Of a stretch of DNA of 42,086 bases, positions 7,892 through 16,269 are shown piece by piece. The first letter of the stretch is position 1, and each line of letters begins with the position of its first letter. This stretch comes from Algoriphagus marincola HL-49 (GTDB taxonomy: Bacteria; Bacteroidota; Bacteroidia; Cytophagales; Cyclobacteriaceae). The stretch covers positions 1-42,086 of the forward strand of contig LJXT01000013.1 in the NCBI GenBank assembly GCA_001314815.1. The letters are read 5' to 3'. Made by a program: the position numbers and the translations under genes. The notes beneath the pieces were generated by a model. That model was not told where the DNA came from. It saw nothing but the letters and a program-made list of their open reading frames with translations, and did not search any database.

Positions 7892-9184
7892 ATGAACTGT
7901 AAATACATAGTAGCCTTTCTATTAGCCGGAGGTCTTTTGCTGAATAATATACAGGCCCAGGTGCCTTCCCTTCCCCGCATGGAACGTGATTCAACTGATC
8001 AAATCCCCGGTGCAGGATTTTCTCTTGCCGAAACAGAGAACGGCACCCTGAATTTCTCCTTTTATACCACTTCACGCTACCTCAACCAAAAGGGTCTGAA
8101 TGAGAGCTATACTGATTCTTTTGGGCGGTCATTTGATCTAAAGCCGCGAAATGATTATCAATTTCAGAAAATTGTACTCTACTTTAAAGGTTGGTTGTTT
8201 GATCCTAAATTCCGCTATATAGGCTATATCTGGACTGCCAATACCAATATTGGACTTGGCGCACAGGTTATAGGTGCGGGCAACCTGCAATATCAAGTAA
8301 ATAAACACCTAGACCTAGGGCTCGGAATAGGTGGTTTGACCTCCACTCGTTCATTGCTCGGGCAATGGCCGCAATGGAATAGGGTGGATACCCGGCCTAT
8401 GGCTGATGAATTTTTCCGGGCTTCTTACACCTCTGGCTTTTGGGCACAGGGAGAAATAACTAAAGGCCTTTTTTACAAAACCATGATTGGCAATAATCTC
8501 AACCAACTAGGAATTGATGCGGGACAATTGGATGACGGTTTTGATACATGGAGTGGCTCAATTTGGTGGACAAGTAACGATTATGGTAGACTTGCCTCCT
8601 ACGGCGATTTTGAAAATCATCAGAAGCTTGCTACAATTCTTGGCGGTTTATTTACTAGAAGTAACGAAACAGCCCAATCCCAAGCTGGAACTGAAGACCC
8701 GGAAAATTCCCAAATTCGATTGTCAGATGGAACAAATATTTTTGGTAAAAATGCATTTGGCGAGGGCATACAGTTGGAATCTGCAAAATTTGAAATGTTT
8801 TCGCTTATGACTGGTGTCAAATACAAGGGCTTCTCACTTGACTTTGATTATTATATGCGCTGGATCTCCAAAATGCAGTTCGACACTGATATGGCGCCTG
8901 TAGAAGATCTTTTCGACCAAGGCTTCTCTATACAAGCTTCTGCCATGCTGGTGGAAAAAACCTTTCAGGCTTTCGGAACTTACTCATACGTGGATGGCGG
9001 AAGATACGGCGATCCTAGCGAATGGGTTCTTGGCGTGAACTGGTACGTACTTAAAAGCCGCGTCTTACGAGTGAGTCCAGAACTCATCTTTACCGACCGC
9101 TCCCCAGTTGGTTATCTTAGCTATCCAACGCTAATCGGAGCATCTGGACCTATTTTATCAGTCAATCTTGAGCTTTTTTACTGA
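7892..9184 (+). CDS. Outer-membrane porin-like protein
   Basis: The 430-residue product has a signal peptide ending at about residue 23 (NNIQAQ). The remainder is beta-barrel-like: alternating hydrophobic/aromatic strands such as NFSFYTTSRYLN, FQKIVLYFKGWL and FSLDFDYYMRW, closing with LSVNLELFY. The C-terminal aromatic fits BAM-dependent insertion. It resembles phosphate-selective-porin-like proteins of Bacteroidota but is distinct from the DcaP-like porin at 4394. As the last gene of the porin-glutaminase-amidohydrolase run, it is probably a second channel for the same pathway. No binding residues can be assigned. Confidence 0.75.
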   Translation: MNCKYIVAFLLAGGLLLNNIQAQVPSLPRMERDSTDQIPGAGFSLAETENGTLNFSFYTTSRYLNQKGLNESYTDSFGRSFDLKPRNDYQFQKIVLYFKGWLFDPKFRYIGYIWTANTNIGLGAQVIGAGNLQYQVNKHLDLGLGIGGLTSTRSLLGQWPQWNRVDTRPMADEFFRASYTSGFWAQGEITKGLFYKTMIGNNLNQLGIDAGQLDDGFDTWSGSIWWTSNDYGRLASYGDFENHQKLATILGGLFTRSNETAQSQAGTEDPENSQIRLSDGTNIFGKNAFGEGIQLESAKFEMFSLMTGVKYKGFSLDFDYYMRWISKMQFDTDMAPVEDLFDQGFSIQASAMLVEKTFQAFGTYSYVDGGRYGDPSEWVLGVNWYVLKSRVLRVSPELIFTDRSPVGYLSYPTLIGASGPILSVNLELFY

Positions 9185-9579
9185 TTTAACACATTGACCC
9201 GCTTCAAACCATCCATAAGAAAAATCCATTCCACAAATAAAAATTCAGTGAATAAGGCATTAATAGATAGTAGAGCACGACATGAAATATAGTGGATCGC
9301 ATTTTTAAGATTAGCAGCAAGAGAGGAGATTATGCTCCCCTTTTCTATACTCAGGATTTTGTAATTCCCTCTGAACCATTGCCCCGACAAAGCAGAAAAA
9401 AGCCTACCCTTTCCTATCCTTTCAAAATCCTAATTTGATTGGCCAGACCAGTTGCTGTTGCCAAAATTTCCCTAAGTTCAGTCAACAAGGATGCTTAAAC
9501 CCGAAATGAACAGCTAGGAGACACTAGGATAATTCCTAAGAAATCAATTTATTAGGATAGCTTTTCACAAACCTATACC
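9185..9579. other. Intergenic stretch without a recognisable gene
   Basis: This 395-bp stretch separates the porin run from the esterase gene. Short frames on both strands show no family resemblance, and I see no strong hairpin followed by a U-tract. It probably contains the esterase promoter, but no clear box was found. Confidence 0.4.
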
Positions 9580-10524
9580 ATGACCTTAAGCCTTAAAAAC
9601 CTAGCCAAAAGCTCCCTTATAGCTTTTTCAATCCTATTCGCTAACATCACGCTAGCCCAGGACGGTACCATCTACCCGCTTGATGCACCCAAAGAGCCAA
9701 ATGCCATTCTCCTCGGAACAGGCGGCGTATATGATCAGCCTGCCTCCGAATCTTGGTTTCGCCAATGGGGCGATCCCATGGCCCGAAATATCACCACGGC
9801 AACACTTACTCCTTTCCTACCCGAACCTGGAAAAGCCAATGGGGCTGCAGTGATCGTAGCCCCCGGAGGAGGTTTCAGATGGCTTTCCATGGGAAATGAA
9901 GGCTGGGAAGTGGCTCAGGCGCTCGCCGATCAGGGGATTGCTGCTTTCGTATTGAAGTATCGCCTTCACCCCACTCCGGAGTCTTTGGAAGATTTCAGTA
10001 CCTGGATGAACCGGCCTAGAACTCCAGCCCCATCTAGTTCCTCGGATGCCGCTACCGAAGCCATGCCTCCAAGACCTCCGCAACTAGACCTATCCAATCA
10101 GCTCGAAGATGCAGAGGCTGCCTATACCATGATTCTCGATCGAGCAGAAGAATGGGGAGTGGATACGGATCGGATAGGCATGATTGGTTTTTCGGCCGGC
10201 GCTGGCCTGACCATGCACTCCACGTTGAACTCCAAAACGATGAAGTTGGCTTTTATCGGTCCCATCTATGGTGGCATGGGCCTGGTGGATGTGCCGGCTG
10301 ATGCTCCGCCTATGTTTTCTGTGATCGCTACGGATGACTTTCTATTCAGAGGTCAGTTTGGCGTGATCGATTCTTGGTACCAAGCAGGCATTCCGGTAGA
10401 GTTTCACCTGTACCAAAACGGCGGTCACGGGTTCGGCATGGGGAATCCCAAGCGTACCAGCAATCGTTGGTTTGATGCATTTATCCATTGGCTGGATGTG
10501 AATGAGTTTTTGGCTGCCAAATAA
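9580..10524 (+). CDS. Secreted alpha/beta-hydrolase (esterase)
   Basis: The 314-residue protein has a signal peptide cleaved after ITLAQ (about residue 27) and an alpha/beta-hydrolase domain. The nucleophile elbow is GFSAG with Ser205. The oxyanion segment is APGGGF at about residues 92-97, the acid is probably the Asp pair in VIATDD, and the His is in GGHGFGMG. This resembles the acetyl-xylan/feruloyl esterase-like and BD-FAE groups that remove ester groups from plant polysaccharides. A proline- and serine-rich insertion (about residues 144-168) precedes the catalytic Ser. It stands alone, 71 bp before a small beta-barrel gene. No polysaccharide utilisation genes (susC/susD) are nearby, so the substrate stays open. 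Confidence 0.82.
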   Translation: MTLSLKNLAKSSLIAFSILFANITLAQDGTIYPLDAPKEPNAILLGTGGVYDQPASESWFRQWGDPMARNITTATLTPFLPEPGKANGAAVIVAPGGGFRWLSMGNEGWEVAQALADQGIAAFVLKYRLHPTPESLEDFSTWMNRPRTPAPSSSSDAATEAMPPRPPQLDLSNQLEDAEAAYTMILDRAEEWGVDTDRIGMIGFSAGAGLTMHSTLNSKTMKLAFIGPIYGGMGLVDVPADAPPMFSVIATDDFLFRGQFGVIDSWYQAGIPVEFHLYQNGGHGFGMGNPKRTSNRWFDAFIHWLDVNEFLAAK

Positions 10525-10595
10525 GGCCTATTCCTACCTTTTGGATCAAATTTGTATTTTGTTCTAAAACATTTTAAGTCTAGCGGACTCTTTCT

Positions 10596-11192
10596 ATGAA
10601 TAGATTTTTGACTGAAGCTTTTAAGCCATTTCTAGCCCTTTCTTTCATCCTACTTTCCTTTCAGGCTTATGCGCAGGAGATGGGTACTGCCGATGAGGAT
10701 AAAGCTCAATATGGAATGAAGGCAGGTGTCAACTTTGCGGAGCTTTGGGGCAGGGATGCCCTTCCGGAGAGTGATCGAAAAGTAGGCTATTCACTGGGTG
10801 CTTATGCCTCGTATAAACTCTCCAAGGAGCTAAAGCTGCAGCCGGAAATTATTTGGTCACTGCAGGGGGAAGATTCCAAAGAAAGTGGCAGGTATAAAAT
10901 TTCTTACATCAATATTCCTGTCATGCTAAAATGGATTGAAGGAAAATTCTACTCTGAAATAGGTCCTCAGTTGGGTTTGCTAACTATCAACACTACTAAA
11001 TCTGTCCCTGAGGAGCTCAGACTTGAAAACTTTGAGACTTTTGATTTTTCCATAAATGTGGGTCTCGGGTACAAGTTAGCAGAAGACTGGGCCATTGGTC
11101 TGAGGTATAGCCAAGGGCTTAGGAATATTGCGGAAGGTCGTGACTTGAAAAACAGTGTGATTTATGTGGGCTTGACCTATAGGATATTTTAG
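10596..11192 (+). CDS. Small outer-membrane beta-barrel protein
   Basis: The 198-residue product has a signal peptide (cleavage near AYAQ-EM, about residue 27) and a beta-barrel domain of the outer-membrane protein beta-barrel 2 type that is very common in Bacteroidota. Typical features are YGMKAGVNFAEL at the first strand, KELKLQPEIIWSLQG, SYINIPVMLKW, GPQLGLL, and a closing strand IYVGLTYRIF. Such small barrels are probably eight-stranded; they have no known transport substrate. It lies in the same direction as the esterase and may be cotranscribed with it. Confidence 0.82.
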   Translation: MNRFLTEAFKPFLALSFILLSFQAYAQEMGTADEDKAQYGMKAGVNFAELWGRDALPESDRKVGYSLGAYASYKLSKELKLQPEIIWSLQGEDSKESGRYKISYINIPVMLKWIEGKFYSEIGPQLGLLTINTTKSVPEELRLENFETFDFSINVGLGYKLAEDWAIGLRYSQGLRNIAEGRDLKNSVIYVGLTYRIF

Positions 11193-11485
11193 TAAAATAT
11201 TACTGAATTTTACCTATAAAAATGACTTAAAAACTGCGATTATATTCACTTTTTAGGCGAATTCTATATAGGGCGATTTCCTGTTTTGACAGGAAAATAC
11301 CCGAGTCGAATGATACCGAACAATAAGCTTATCTACCAAACCAAAGGACTTTTGGTGTTGATTTCTTTTTCATTTTTAAGCACTGAAAATCAATATTTTA
11401 TTCAATTAATTGTAATCTATCCCATGCCATCCTATATTGATAAAGAGTGTGGCTTGCACAAGGATAGACGAAGCACTTTTTTACC

Positions 11486-12802
11486 ATGATCAAACTCTTT
11501 CGGAAAATTCGCTACGAATTGCTGGAAAGCAATAAAATCGGCAAGTACCTCAAGTATGCTTTTGGCGAAATTATCCTGGTGGTCATCGGAATCTTGATCG
11601 CGATCCAAATCAACAATTCCAATCAAAAGCGTCTAAATCAGGAAGCGCTGGAAGGCTACCTCAATAGTATTGCCCAAAACCTAGAAAGCGATCTGAGACG
11701 AGCGGAGCGGATTAATCAAACTCGATTAGCTCTTTTCCCAAAACTATTATTCGTCAATCGTCGCATGGCCCCCGATTACTACCAAATTGGTTCGGAGGTC
11801 TATGGATTGGATATTTCCTATGAAGACCGATACAATGTGGAAAACATTGATTTCATGGCCCGTACGATCAATGATGCTTGGTCTTTGCTATACCTGACCC
11901 CCAACTTCAGTGGATTTGAATCCCTGAAAAGTTCAGGTTTTCTCAGTCAGCTACAGGGAACAGATTTGGAAATACTCCTATTTGATTATTACAATCAAGT
12001 GGATGAGCTTACCGTGATGGAAAATAATTACAATGACGGCTTGAAAAGTTCATTTGAGGCTTTTGCCAATGCAGGACTGGAGGGAACCTTTGCTTTTTTT
12101 AGTCCAGGAACCCGGAATTGGAATACCGAATTCGGAGGTAGACTGCCGGAACTAGTGGATGAGATCATCGAGCACCCCAGTTTGATTCCAATTTTTAGTT
12201 GGAATTACGATATCATCTTTAAGTATGAAAACCTCTTGCTGACAGGACAAGCTTTGCATCAAATGATCATGAGTGGAAGTAAGAGCTTTACCCCGGAGAT
12301 CAAAAAGAATTTGGAAAAAGTCTACGATGAATACGGAGATAAACCCTATTCAAGATTCATAAGAAATGGTTTTTCAACCACCGGCCATTCCTCAGGAGTC
12401 GCAAGTGCTGATAATAATACAGGCGTAAATGTTCAGTTTTTAGATAGCCTGATAGCCGTTCAATTCTATCCACAAGCTTGGGGAGTGTATTATGTCTATG
12501 TGGGTGGGGGTGTGATTGACCCCAACCGAGTGGGTAATTATTCAAGCTTCGATACGCTTCGCCTCAAGATGAGAGGAACTGCTGGGGGAGAAGGAATCCA
12601 AATCGCCCTGAAGGACAAGTCCAACCCTACCGATGGCAGCGAAACCAAAATCCCGCTTACTTTAGACAAGGAATGGAAGAATTACGATATCCCACTGAAG
12701 AGCTTCGCCCCTACCAATCTCGAGGAACTCTTTATCGTCGCCTCTATTATTGTGGAAAACAAAGCCTTGACATTGGAGATTAAAGACATCGAGTATCGTT
12801 AA
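11486..12802 (+). CDS. DUF6090 membrane protein with C-terminal jelly-roll domain
   Basis: The 438-residue protein opens with the DUF6090 signature: a basic head (MIKLFRKIRYELL), then KIGKYLKYAFGEI and one membrane helix (about residues 26-44, EIILVVIGILIAIQINN), followed by a helical extracytoplasmic part. DUF6090 proteins are usually around 250 residues. Here an extra domain of about 145 residues follows (about 295-438). It has the strand pattern of a carbohydrate-binding-module-like jelly roll: FDTLRLKMRGT, GIQIALKDKS, TKIPLTLDKEWKNYDIPL and a closing TLEIKDIEYR. The protein would be anchored in the inner membrane with both domains in the periplasm. Its role is unknown; the added domain suggests binding of a glycan or other ligand. 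Confidence 0.8.
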   Translation: MIKLFRKIRYELLESNKIGKYLKYAFGEIILVVIGILIAIQINNSNQKRLNQEALEGYLNSIAQNLESDLRRAERINQTRLALFPKLLFVNRRMAPDYYQIGSEVYGLDISYEDRYNVENIDFMARTINDAWSLLYLTPNFSGFESLKSSGFLSQLQGTDLEILLFDYYNQVDELTVMENNYNDGLKSSFEAFANAGLEGTFAFFSPGTRNWNTEFGGRLPELVDEIIEHPSLIPIFSWNYDIIFKYENLLLTGQALHQMIMSGSKSFTPEIKKNLEKVYDEYGDKPYSRFIRNGFSTTGHSSGVASADNNTGVNVQFLDSLIAVQFYPQAWGVYYVYVGGGVIDPNRVGNYSSFDTLRLKMRGTAGGEGIQIALKDKSNPTDGSETKIPLTLDKEWKNYDIPLKSFAPTNLEELFIVASIIVENKALTLEIKDIEYR

Positions 12803-12826
12803 GGTTTTTTGGTTAAAACCTTTTTT
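12801..12826 (+). terminator. Intrinsic terminator after the DUF6090 gene
   Basis: An 8-bp stem AAGGTTTT/AAAACCTT (12801-12808 and 12815-12822) with loop TTGGTT is followed by a short T-run. It overlaps the TAA stop codon of the DUF6090 gene. Confidence 0.6.
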
Positions 12827-13005
12827 AGCCTGATAATTTTTAGCCTTAAACTTTGAGGTTACAGCTACATCTTTCTACCTATCCTATTTTGTCCTAACCA
12901 CCTTTTCAGGATCAAATGGAATATTCCCATCCTCTTTTCGTCCTCCTTCTGATAAAAATCCAAGTATTAAGCAAAACCTCGCTAGTGGACCTCAAAAGAA
13001 ACCCT

Positions 13006-13048
13006 GCGACGAATAAAATGATATTCAATGCAAAATAAGCGACGAATA
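13006..13048. promoter_or_regulatory. Direct repeat GCGACGAATA upstream of the fic gene
   Basis: The decamer GCGACGAATA occurs at 13006-13015 and 13039-13048, 33 bp apart start to start, or about three helical turns. The second copy lies 52 bp before the fic ATG. Spacing on one face of the helix suggests a binding site, possibly for the Fic protein's own C-terminal winged-helix domain. This is inference from position and spacing only. Confidence 0.35.
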
Positions 13049-13099
13049 CTTTTGATTTGCGAGAAATAAAGATCATTTTCGTTGCATAATTTGCATCGA

Positions 13100-14224
13100 A
13101 TGGGAACTTTTATTTATCAAAAGGCTGCTTGGCCAGACTTTACTTGGAATAGTGATGACTTCTTGGAATTGCTCAGTGAAGCAAGAAACTTACAAGGAAG
13201 ACTATTCGGAAAAATGGAAACATTAGGCTTCGATTTGAAAAATGAGGCTTTTCTGGATACACTGACACTGGACGTATTAAAATCTTCAGAGATTGAAGGA
13301 GAATTTTTAAATACTGAACAGGTACGTTCTTCCATTGCCCGTAGATTGGGAATAGAGATAGGAGGTGCGATAGAATCAGATAGGCATGTAGATGGTGTGG
13401 TGGAAATGATGCTTGACGCAACACAAAATTGCTTTAAGCCATTAAGTGGTGAAAGGCTTTTTGATTGGCATGCGGCATTATTTCCTACGGGAAGAAGCGG
13501 AATGTATAAGATCACTGTTACAGACTGGAGAAAAGATACTACAGGCCCAATGCAAGTTGTCTCCGGAGCGCTAGGTAAAGAAAAGGTTCATTTCCAAGCG
13601 CCTGATTCAGATTTGATTGAAGAAGAAATGACCCGATTTATCGATTGGTTTAATACCAATAAAATGGAATTGGTCTTAAAAGCCGCTGTTGCACATTTAT
13701 GGTTTGTAACTATCCACCCATTTGAAGATGGAAATGGTAGAATCACTAGAGCATTGACCGATATGCTTCTAGCCCAATCCGATAAGAGTAATCAACGGTT
13801 CTACAGCATGTCGGCGCAGATTATGTTGGAACGAAAGCAGTACTATGAAATGCTGGAGAAAACACAAAAGGGCAATTTAGACATTACGGATTGGATTGTT
13901 TGGTTTTTAAACTGTCTGATCAACGCATTAAAATCGACTGATTCTGTCTTGACAAGAGTTTTATTTAAGGCAGAGTTTTGGCAAAAGCATTTAGACACCC
14001 CAATCAATGAACGACAAAGAAAATTATTGAATAAGTTGATGGACGGATTTGATGGAATACTAACTTCTTCCAGATGGGCCAAAATTGCAAAATGCTCAAA
14101 AGACTCGGCTGTAAGAGACATCAATGACTTGATAGAAAAAGGAATACTGCAAAAAAAAGCTGCCGGAGGAAGGAGTACTAATTATGAACTAGTTGGAATG
14201 TCAGCTGATAATAAGCAAACATAA
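13100..14224 (+). CDS. Fic-family AMP transferase, class II (self-inhibited)
   Basis: Fic enzymes usually transfer AMP from ATP to hydroxyl groups of target proteins. The 374-residue protein carries the full catalytic motif HPFEDGNGRITR (His206 to Arg217). An N-terminal inhibitory motif S-x-x-x-E-G (SSEIEG, Ser62-Glu66-Gly67) places it in class II, where the glutamate blocks ATP binding in cis. The first 60 residues match the DUF4172-type segment (FIYQKAAWPDFTW), and the last 70 form a winged-helix DNA-binding-like domain (RWAKIAKCSKDSAVRDINDLIEKGIL). The ATG at 13100 was chosen over a TTG at 13082. No partner antitoxin gene is adjacent, as expected for class II. Confidence 0.9.
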   Translation: MGTFIYQKAAWPDFTWNSDDFLELLSEARNLQGRLFGKMETLGFDLKNEAFLDTLTLDVLKSSEIEGEFLNTEQVRSSIARRLGIEIGGAIESDRHVDGVVEMMLDATQNCFKPLSGERLFDWHAALFPTGRSGMYKITVTDWRKDTTGPMQVVSGALGKEKVHFQAPDSDLIEEEMTRFIDWFNTNKMELVLKAAVAHLWFVTIHPFEDGNGRITRALTDMLLAQSDKSNQRFYSMSAQIMLERKQYYEMLEKTQKGNLDITDWIVWFLNCLINALKSTDSVLTRVLFKAEFWQKHLDTPINERQRKLLNKLMDGFDGILTSSRWAKIAKCSKDSAVRDINDLIEKGILQKKAAGGRSTNYELVGMSADNKQT

Positions 14225-14325
14225 CTTAAGTATTAAGAAATTGCTTTAAAGCTCTTGGCGTCAAACCCTTTTTCCTTGAAAACCTTTTCCCAGCTAATCG
14301 TTTATAACCCAAAAAGGATTTACGT

Positions 14326-15234
14326 ATGAACACCCTCCATCTCGCGCTAGACTGGACTCCCAATATCAATCACATCGGTTTTTTTGTGGCTCAGGCCAAA
14401 GGATTTTACGAAAAGCAAGGAATAAGCTTGCAGATCTCTGATCCCTCCACCGATCAGTATCAACTCACCCCTGCCAAAAAAGTAGAATTGGGACAGGCGG
14501 ATTTTGCGCTCTGCCCGACTGAAAGTCTGATCAGCTATCAGACCAAAGAGGAGGCTTTTCCGCTGAAGGCAATTGCAGCCATTCTACAGGAGGACTTGAG
14601 CGCCATTGTAGTGCGAAAGGAAAGTCCGATCCAATCTCCGAAAGACTTGGACGGCAAGACCTATGCATCCTATGAAGCCCGCTACGAGGATGGCATCGTC
14701 CAGCAAATGATCAAAAATGACGGAGGAAAGGGTGACATCCAAGTAATTTATCCTGAGAAATTGGGCATTTGGAATACGGTGCTTTCAGGGAAGTATGATT
14801 CGACTTGGGTATTTATGAATTGGGAGGGTGTGCAAGTGAAAAGCCTGGGTGCAGCGCTTCGGAGTTTTAACCTTGCTGATTACGACATTCCTTACTCCTA
14901 TTCCCCTGTTTTGGCCTGCAGTGGCGCGCAAATCGAAGAGAAGGCGGAAGTTTATCGTGCCTTTCTGAAAGCTACGGCAGCGGGATTTCAATACGCGAAA
15001 GAAAACCCGGAAGAGGCTGTGAAAATCCTTCAGCCATTGGTCCCGGAGCATGAGCAAACTATTGATTTACGGGAAGCATTGACTTTAACAGCTCCACACT
15101 TCAGTCAGGGAGAAACTTGGGGCTATATGGATCCGCATCGTGTGAGTAAGTTTTTGTCTTGGCTTCGGGAAAAGGGTTTGGAGCAATCCCAAATTTCTGC
15201 CAAATCCCTATTCACTAATGAATTGCTAGGATGA
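14326..15234 (+). CDS. THI5/NMT1-like protein without signal peptide
   Basis: The 302-residue product belongs to the NMT1/THI5-like periplasmic-binding fold: LALDWTPNINHIGFFVAQAKGFYEKQGI at the start is the family hallmark (substrate-facing Trp10 and the HIGFFVAQ segment). Members are either ABC-transporter binding proteins for thiamine pyrimidine precursors or, like yeast Thi5, enzymes making the pyrimidine from PLP and a histidine. This one begins directly at the first strand with no signal peptide or lipobox, and there is no permease or ATPase gene beside it. That favours a cytoplasmic role. The yeast CCCFC cluster is absent; only a lone Cys is present in VLACSGAQ. The function is undecided. 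Confidence 0.75.
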   Translation: MNTLHLALDWTPNINHIGFFVAQAKGFYEKQGISLQISDPSTDQYQLTPAKKVELGQADFALCPTESLISYQTKEEAFPLKAIAAILQEDLSAIVVRKESPIQSPKDLDGKTYASYEARYEDGIVQQMIKNDGGKGDIQVIYPEKLGIWNTVLSGKYDSTWVFMNWEGVQVKSLGAALRSFNLADYDIPYSYSPVLACSGAQIEEKAEVYRAFLKATAAGFQYAKENPEEAVKILQPLVPEHEQTIDLREALTLTAPHFSQGETWGYMDPHRVSKFLSWLREKGLEQSQISAKSLFTNELLG

Positions 15235-15372
15235 TCGAAAAATATTCCCTTGGCTTCGAAAAAAAGACCTTATTTCAAAAGAGAAATTCTCTGCCTCAGC
15301 TTAATTGATTTGGTTTTTACTGAATTCAAAACTTATAAAAGAATTCTTCGTTTATCTGCAAAAAGCTCATTT

Positions 15373-15786
15373 ATGAATCGATTGTTTACCCTTTTCTTTT
15401 GCTTGATTTTGATATCCTGCACGGAAGATGGGCAATCACCTCGCTCAGATGAAACCCTCTTCGATACCCTGACAGCCGGGCAGTGGCAGGTGACCTTTTT
15501 CGAACTCAATGGACAAAACCAAGCCAATCTTTTCGAGGGGATTAACTTTAATTTCATTCCGAATGGTCAGGTGGAAGCTTATCGTGGGACCCAACTGCTT
15601 GATGAAGGAATATGGTCTACTCGCCGGGTGAATCGACGGGCGGAATTTGAGCTTTCATTTTCAGATAATCCACTTTTTGAAACCCTGAATGGGGAATGGT
15701 ATCAGATCGTTTTGGGCTTCGGGCGAGTTACTTTTCGGGAGATTAGTGATGAATCCGAAAATCGCATCACGTTGGAGCAGTTGTAA
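15373..15786 (+). CDS. Small lipoprotein, lipocalin-like
   Basis: The 137-residue product begins MNRLFTLFFCLILISCTEDG, a lipoprotein signal with Cys16 as the lipidated residue. The ATG at 15373 was chosen because it gives this signal; the frame is open further upstream. The mature part is short beta strands with the pattern GQWQVTFFELNGQ, INFNFIPNGQVEAYR and GEWYQIVLGFGRVTF, typical of small lipocalin-like lipoproteins of Bacteroidota. It is probably attached to the outer membrane. No ligand can be named. It runs convergent with the toxin-antitoxin pair that ends at 15835. Confidence 0.75.
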   Translation: MNRLFTLFFCLILISCTEDGQSPRSDETLFDTLTAGQWQVTFFELNGQNQANLFEGINFNFIPNGQVEAYRGTQLLDEGIWSTRRVNRRAEFELSFSDNPLFETLNGEWYQIVLGFGRVTFREISDESENRITLEQL

Positions 15787-15834
15787 GTTGGATTGCATTG
15801 GAATCTGTTTCCAAATTTTGCCTAGGTTAACAAT

Positions 15835-16269
15835 CTAGCTTTTTTTGGAGCTTTTCGATTGAAATGCCAATAGATACTCCTCTGCGGTCATAATGGGCAA
15901 CTCTGACTTTTTAAAATCCTGTTTATTTCTGGAAAGAATTACATCGCAATTAGCTTGCAGGGCGCAGAAATATTGAACAGCATCTTCAAAGTCCGGAAAG
16001 TCAGAAAACAGGCTTTTGTCGACTGTTTCTTGATTTGCATCTGTCACTTTACAAATAATCGAAAACCGGCGAAGCTTTTGAATGACGGAAGATTTAGGTT
16101 CAAACTTAGACAAGACATATTCCGAGGTCGTATAAGAAATCGGTGAAGTTAATATTGAGATAATTTTTCTGTCAGCAAGAGATGTGACTTGGGCTATAGC
16201 CTCATAAAAAGGGCTTCGCTCTGCAAGCAAGTCAATGATGACATTAGTATCCAAAAAAACCTTGTTCAT
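15835..16269 (-). CDS. vapC: PIN-domain toxin (VapC type)
   Basis: PIN-domain toxins are Mg-dependent ribonucleases that cleave tRNA or other RNA when freed from their antitoxin. The 144-residue protein begins MNKVFLDTNVIIDLLAER, with the first acidic metal ligand Asp7. Further expected acidic residues are Glu50 in TTSEYVLSKF, and DFEDAVQYFCALQ (Asp92, Asp95) followed by VILSRNKQDF in the C-terminal half. Its start codon overlaps the stop of the antitoxin gene by 4 bp (ATGA), the usual translational coupling. It is intact, unlike the second VapC locus at 33723. Confidence 0.85.
   Translation of the reverse strand: MNKVFLDTNVIIDLLAERSPFYEAIAQVTSLADRKIISILTSPISYTTSEYVLSKFEPKSSVIQKLRRFSIICKVTDANQETVDKSLFSDFPDFEDAVQYFCALQANCDVILSRNKQDFKKSELPIMTAEEYLLAFQSKSSKKS

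Noticed and set aside
9178..9390. A 70-codon minus-strand frame behind the second porin gene
   Set aside because: There is no recognisable motif, and the composition looks like translated non-coding sequence.
11286..11489. A 67-codon plus-strand frame before the DUF6090 gene
   Set aside because: It has no signal, domain or low-complexity pattern and ends inside the start of the DUF6090 gene; probably leader sequence.
15801..15817. TTGGAA/TTCCAA hairpin between the lipocalin-like gene and the vapC gene
   Set aside because: The stem is only six bp and there is no clear U-tract on either strand, so it is too weak to call a terminator.
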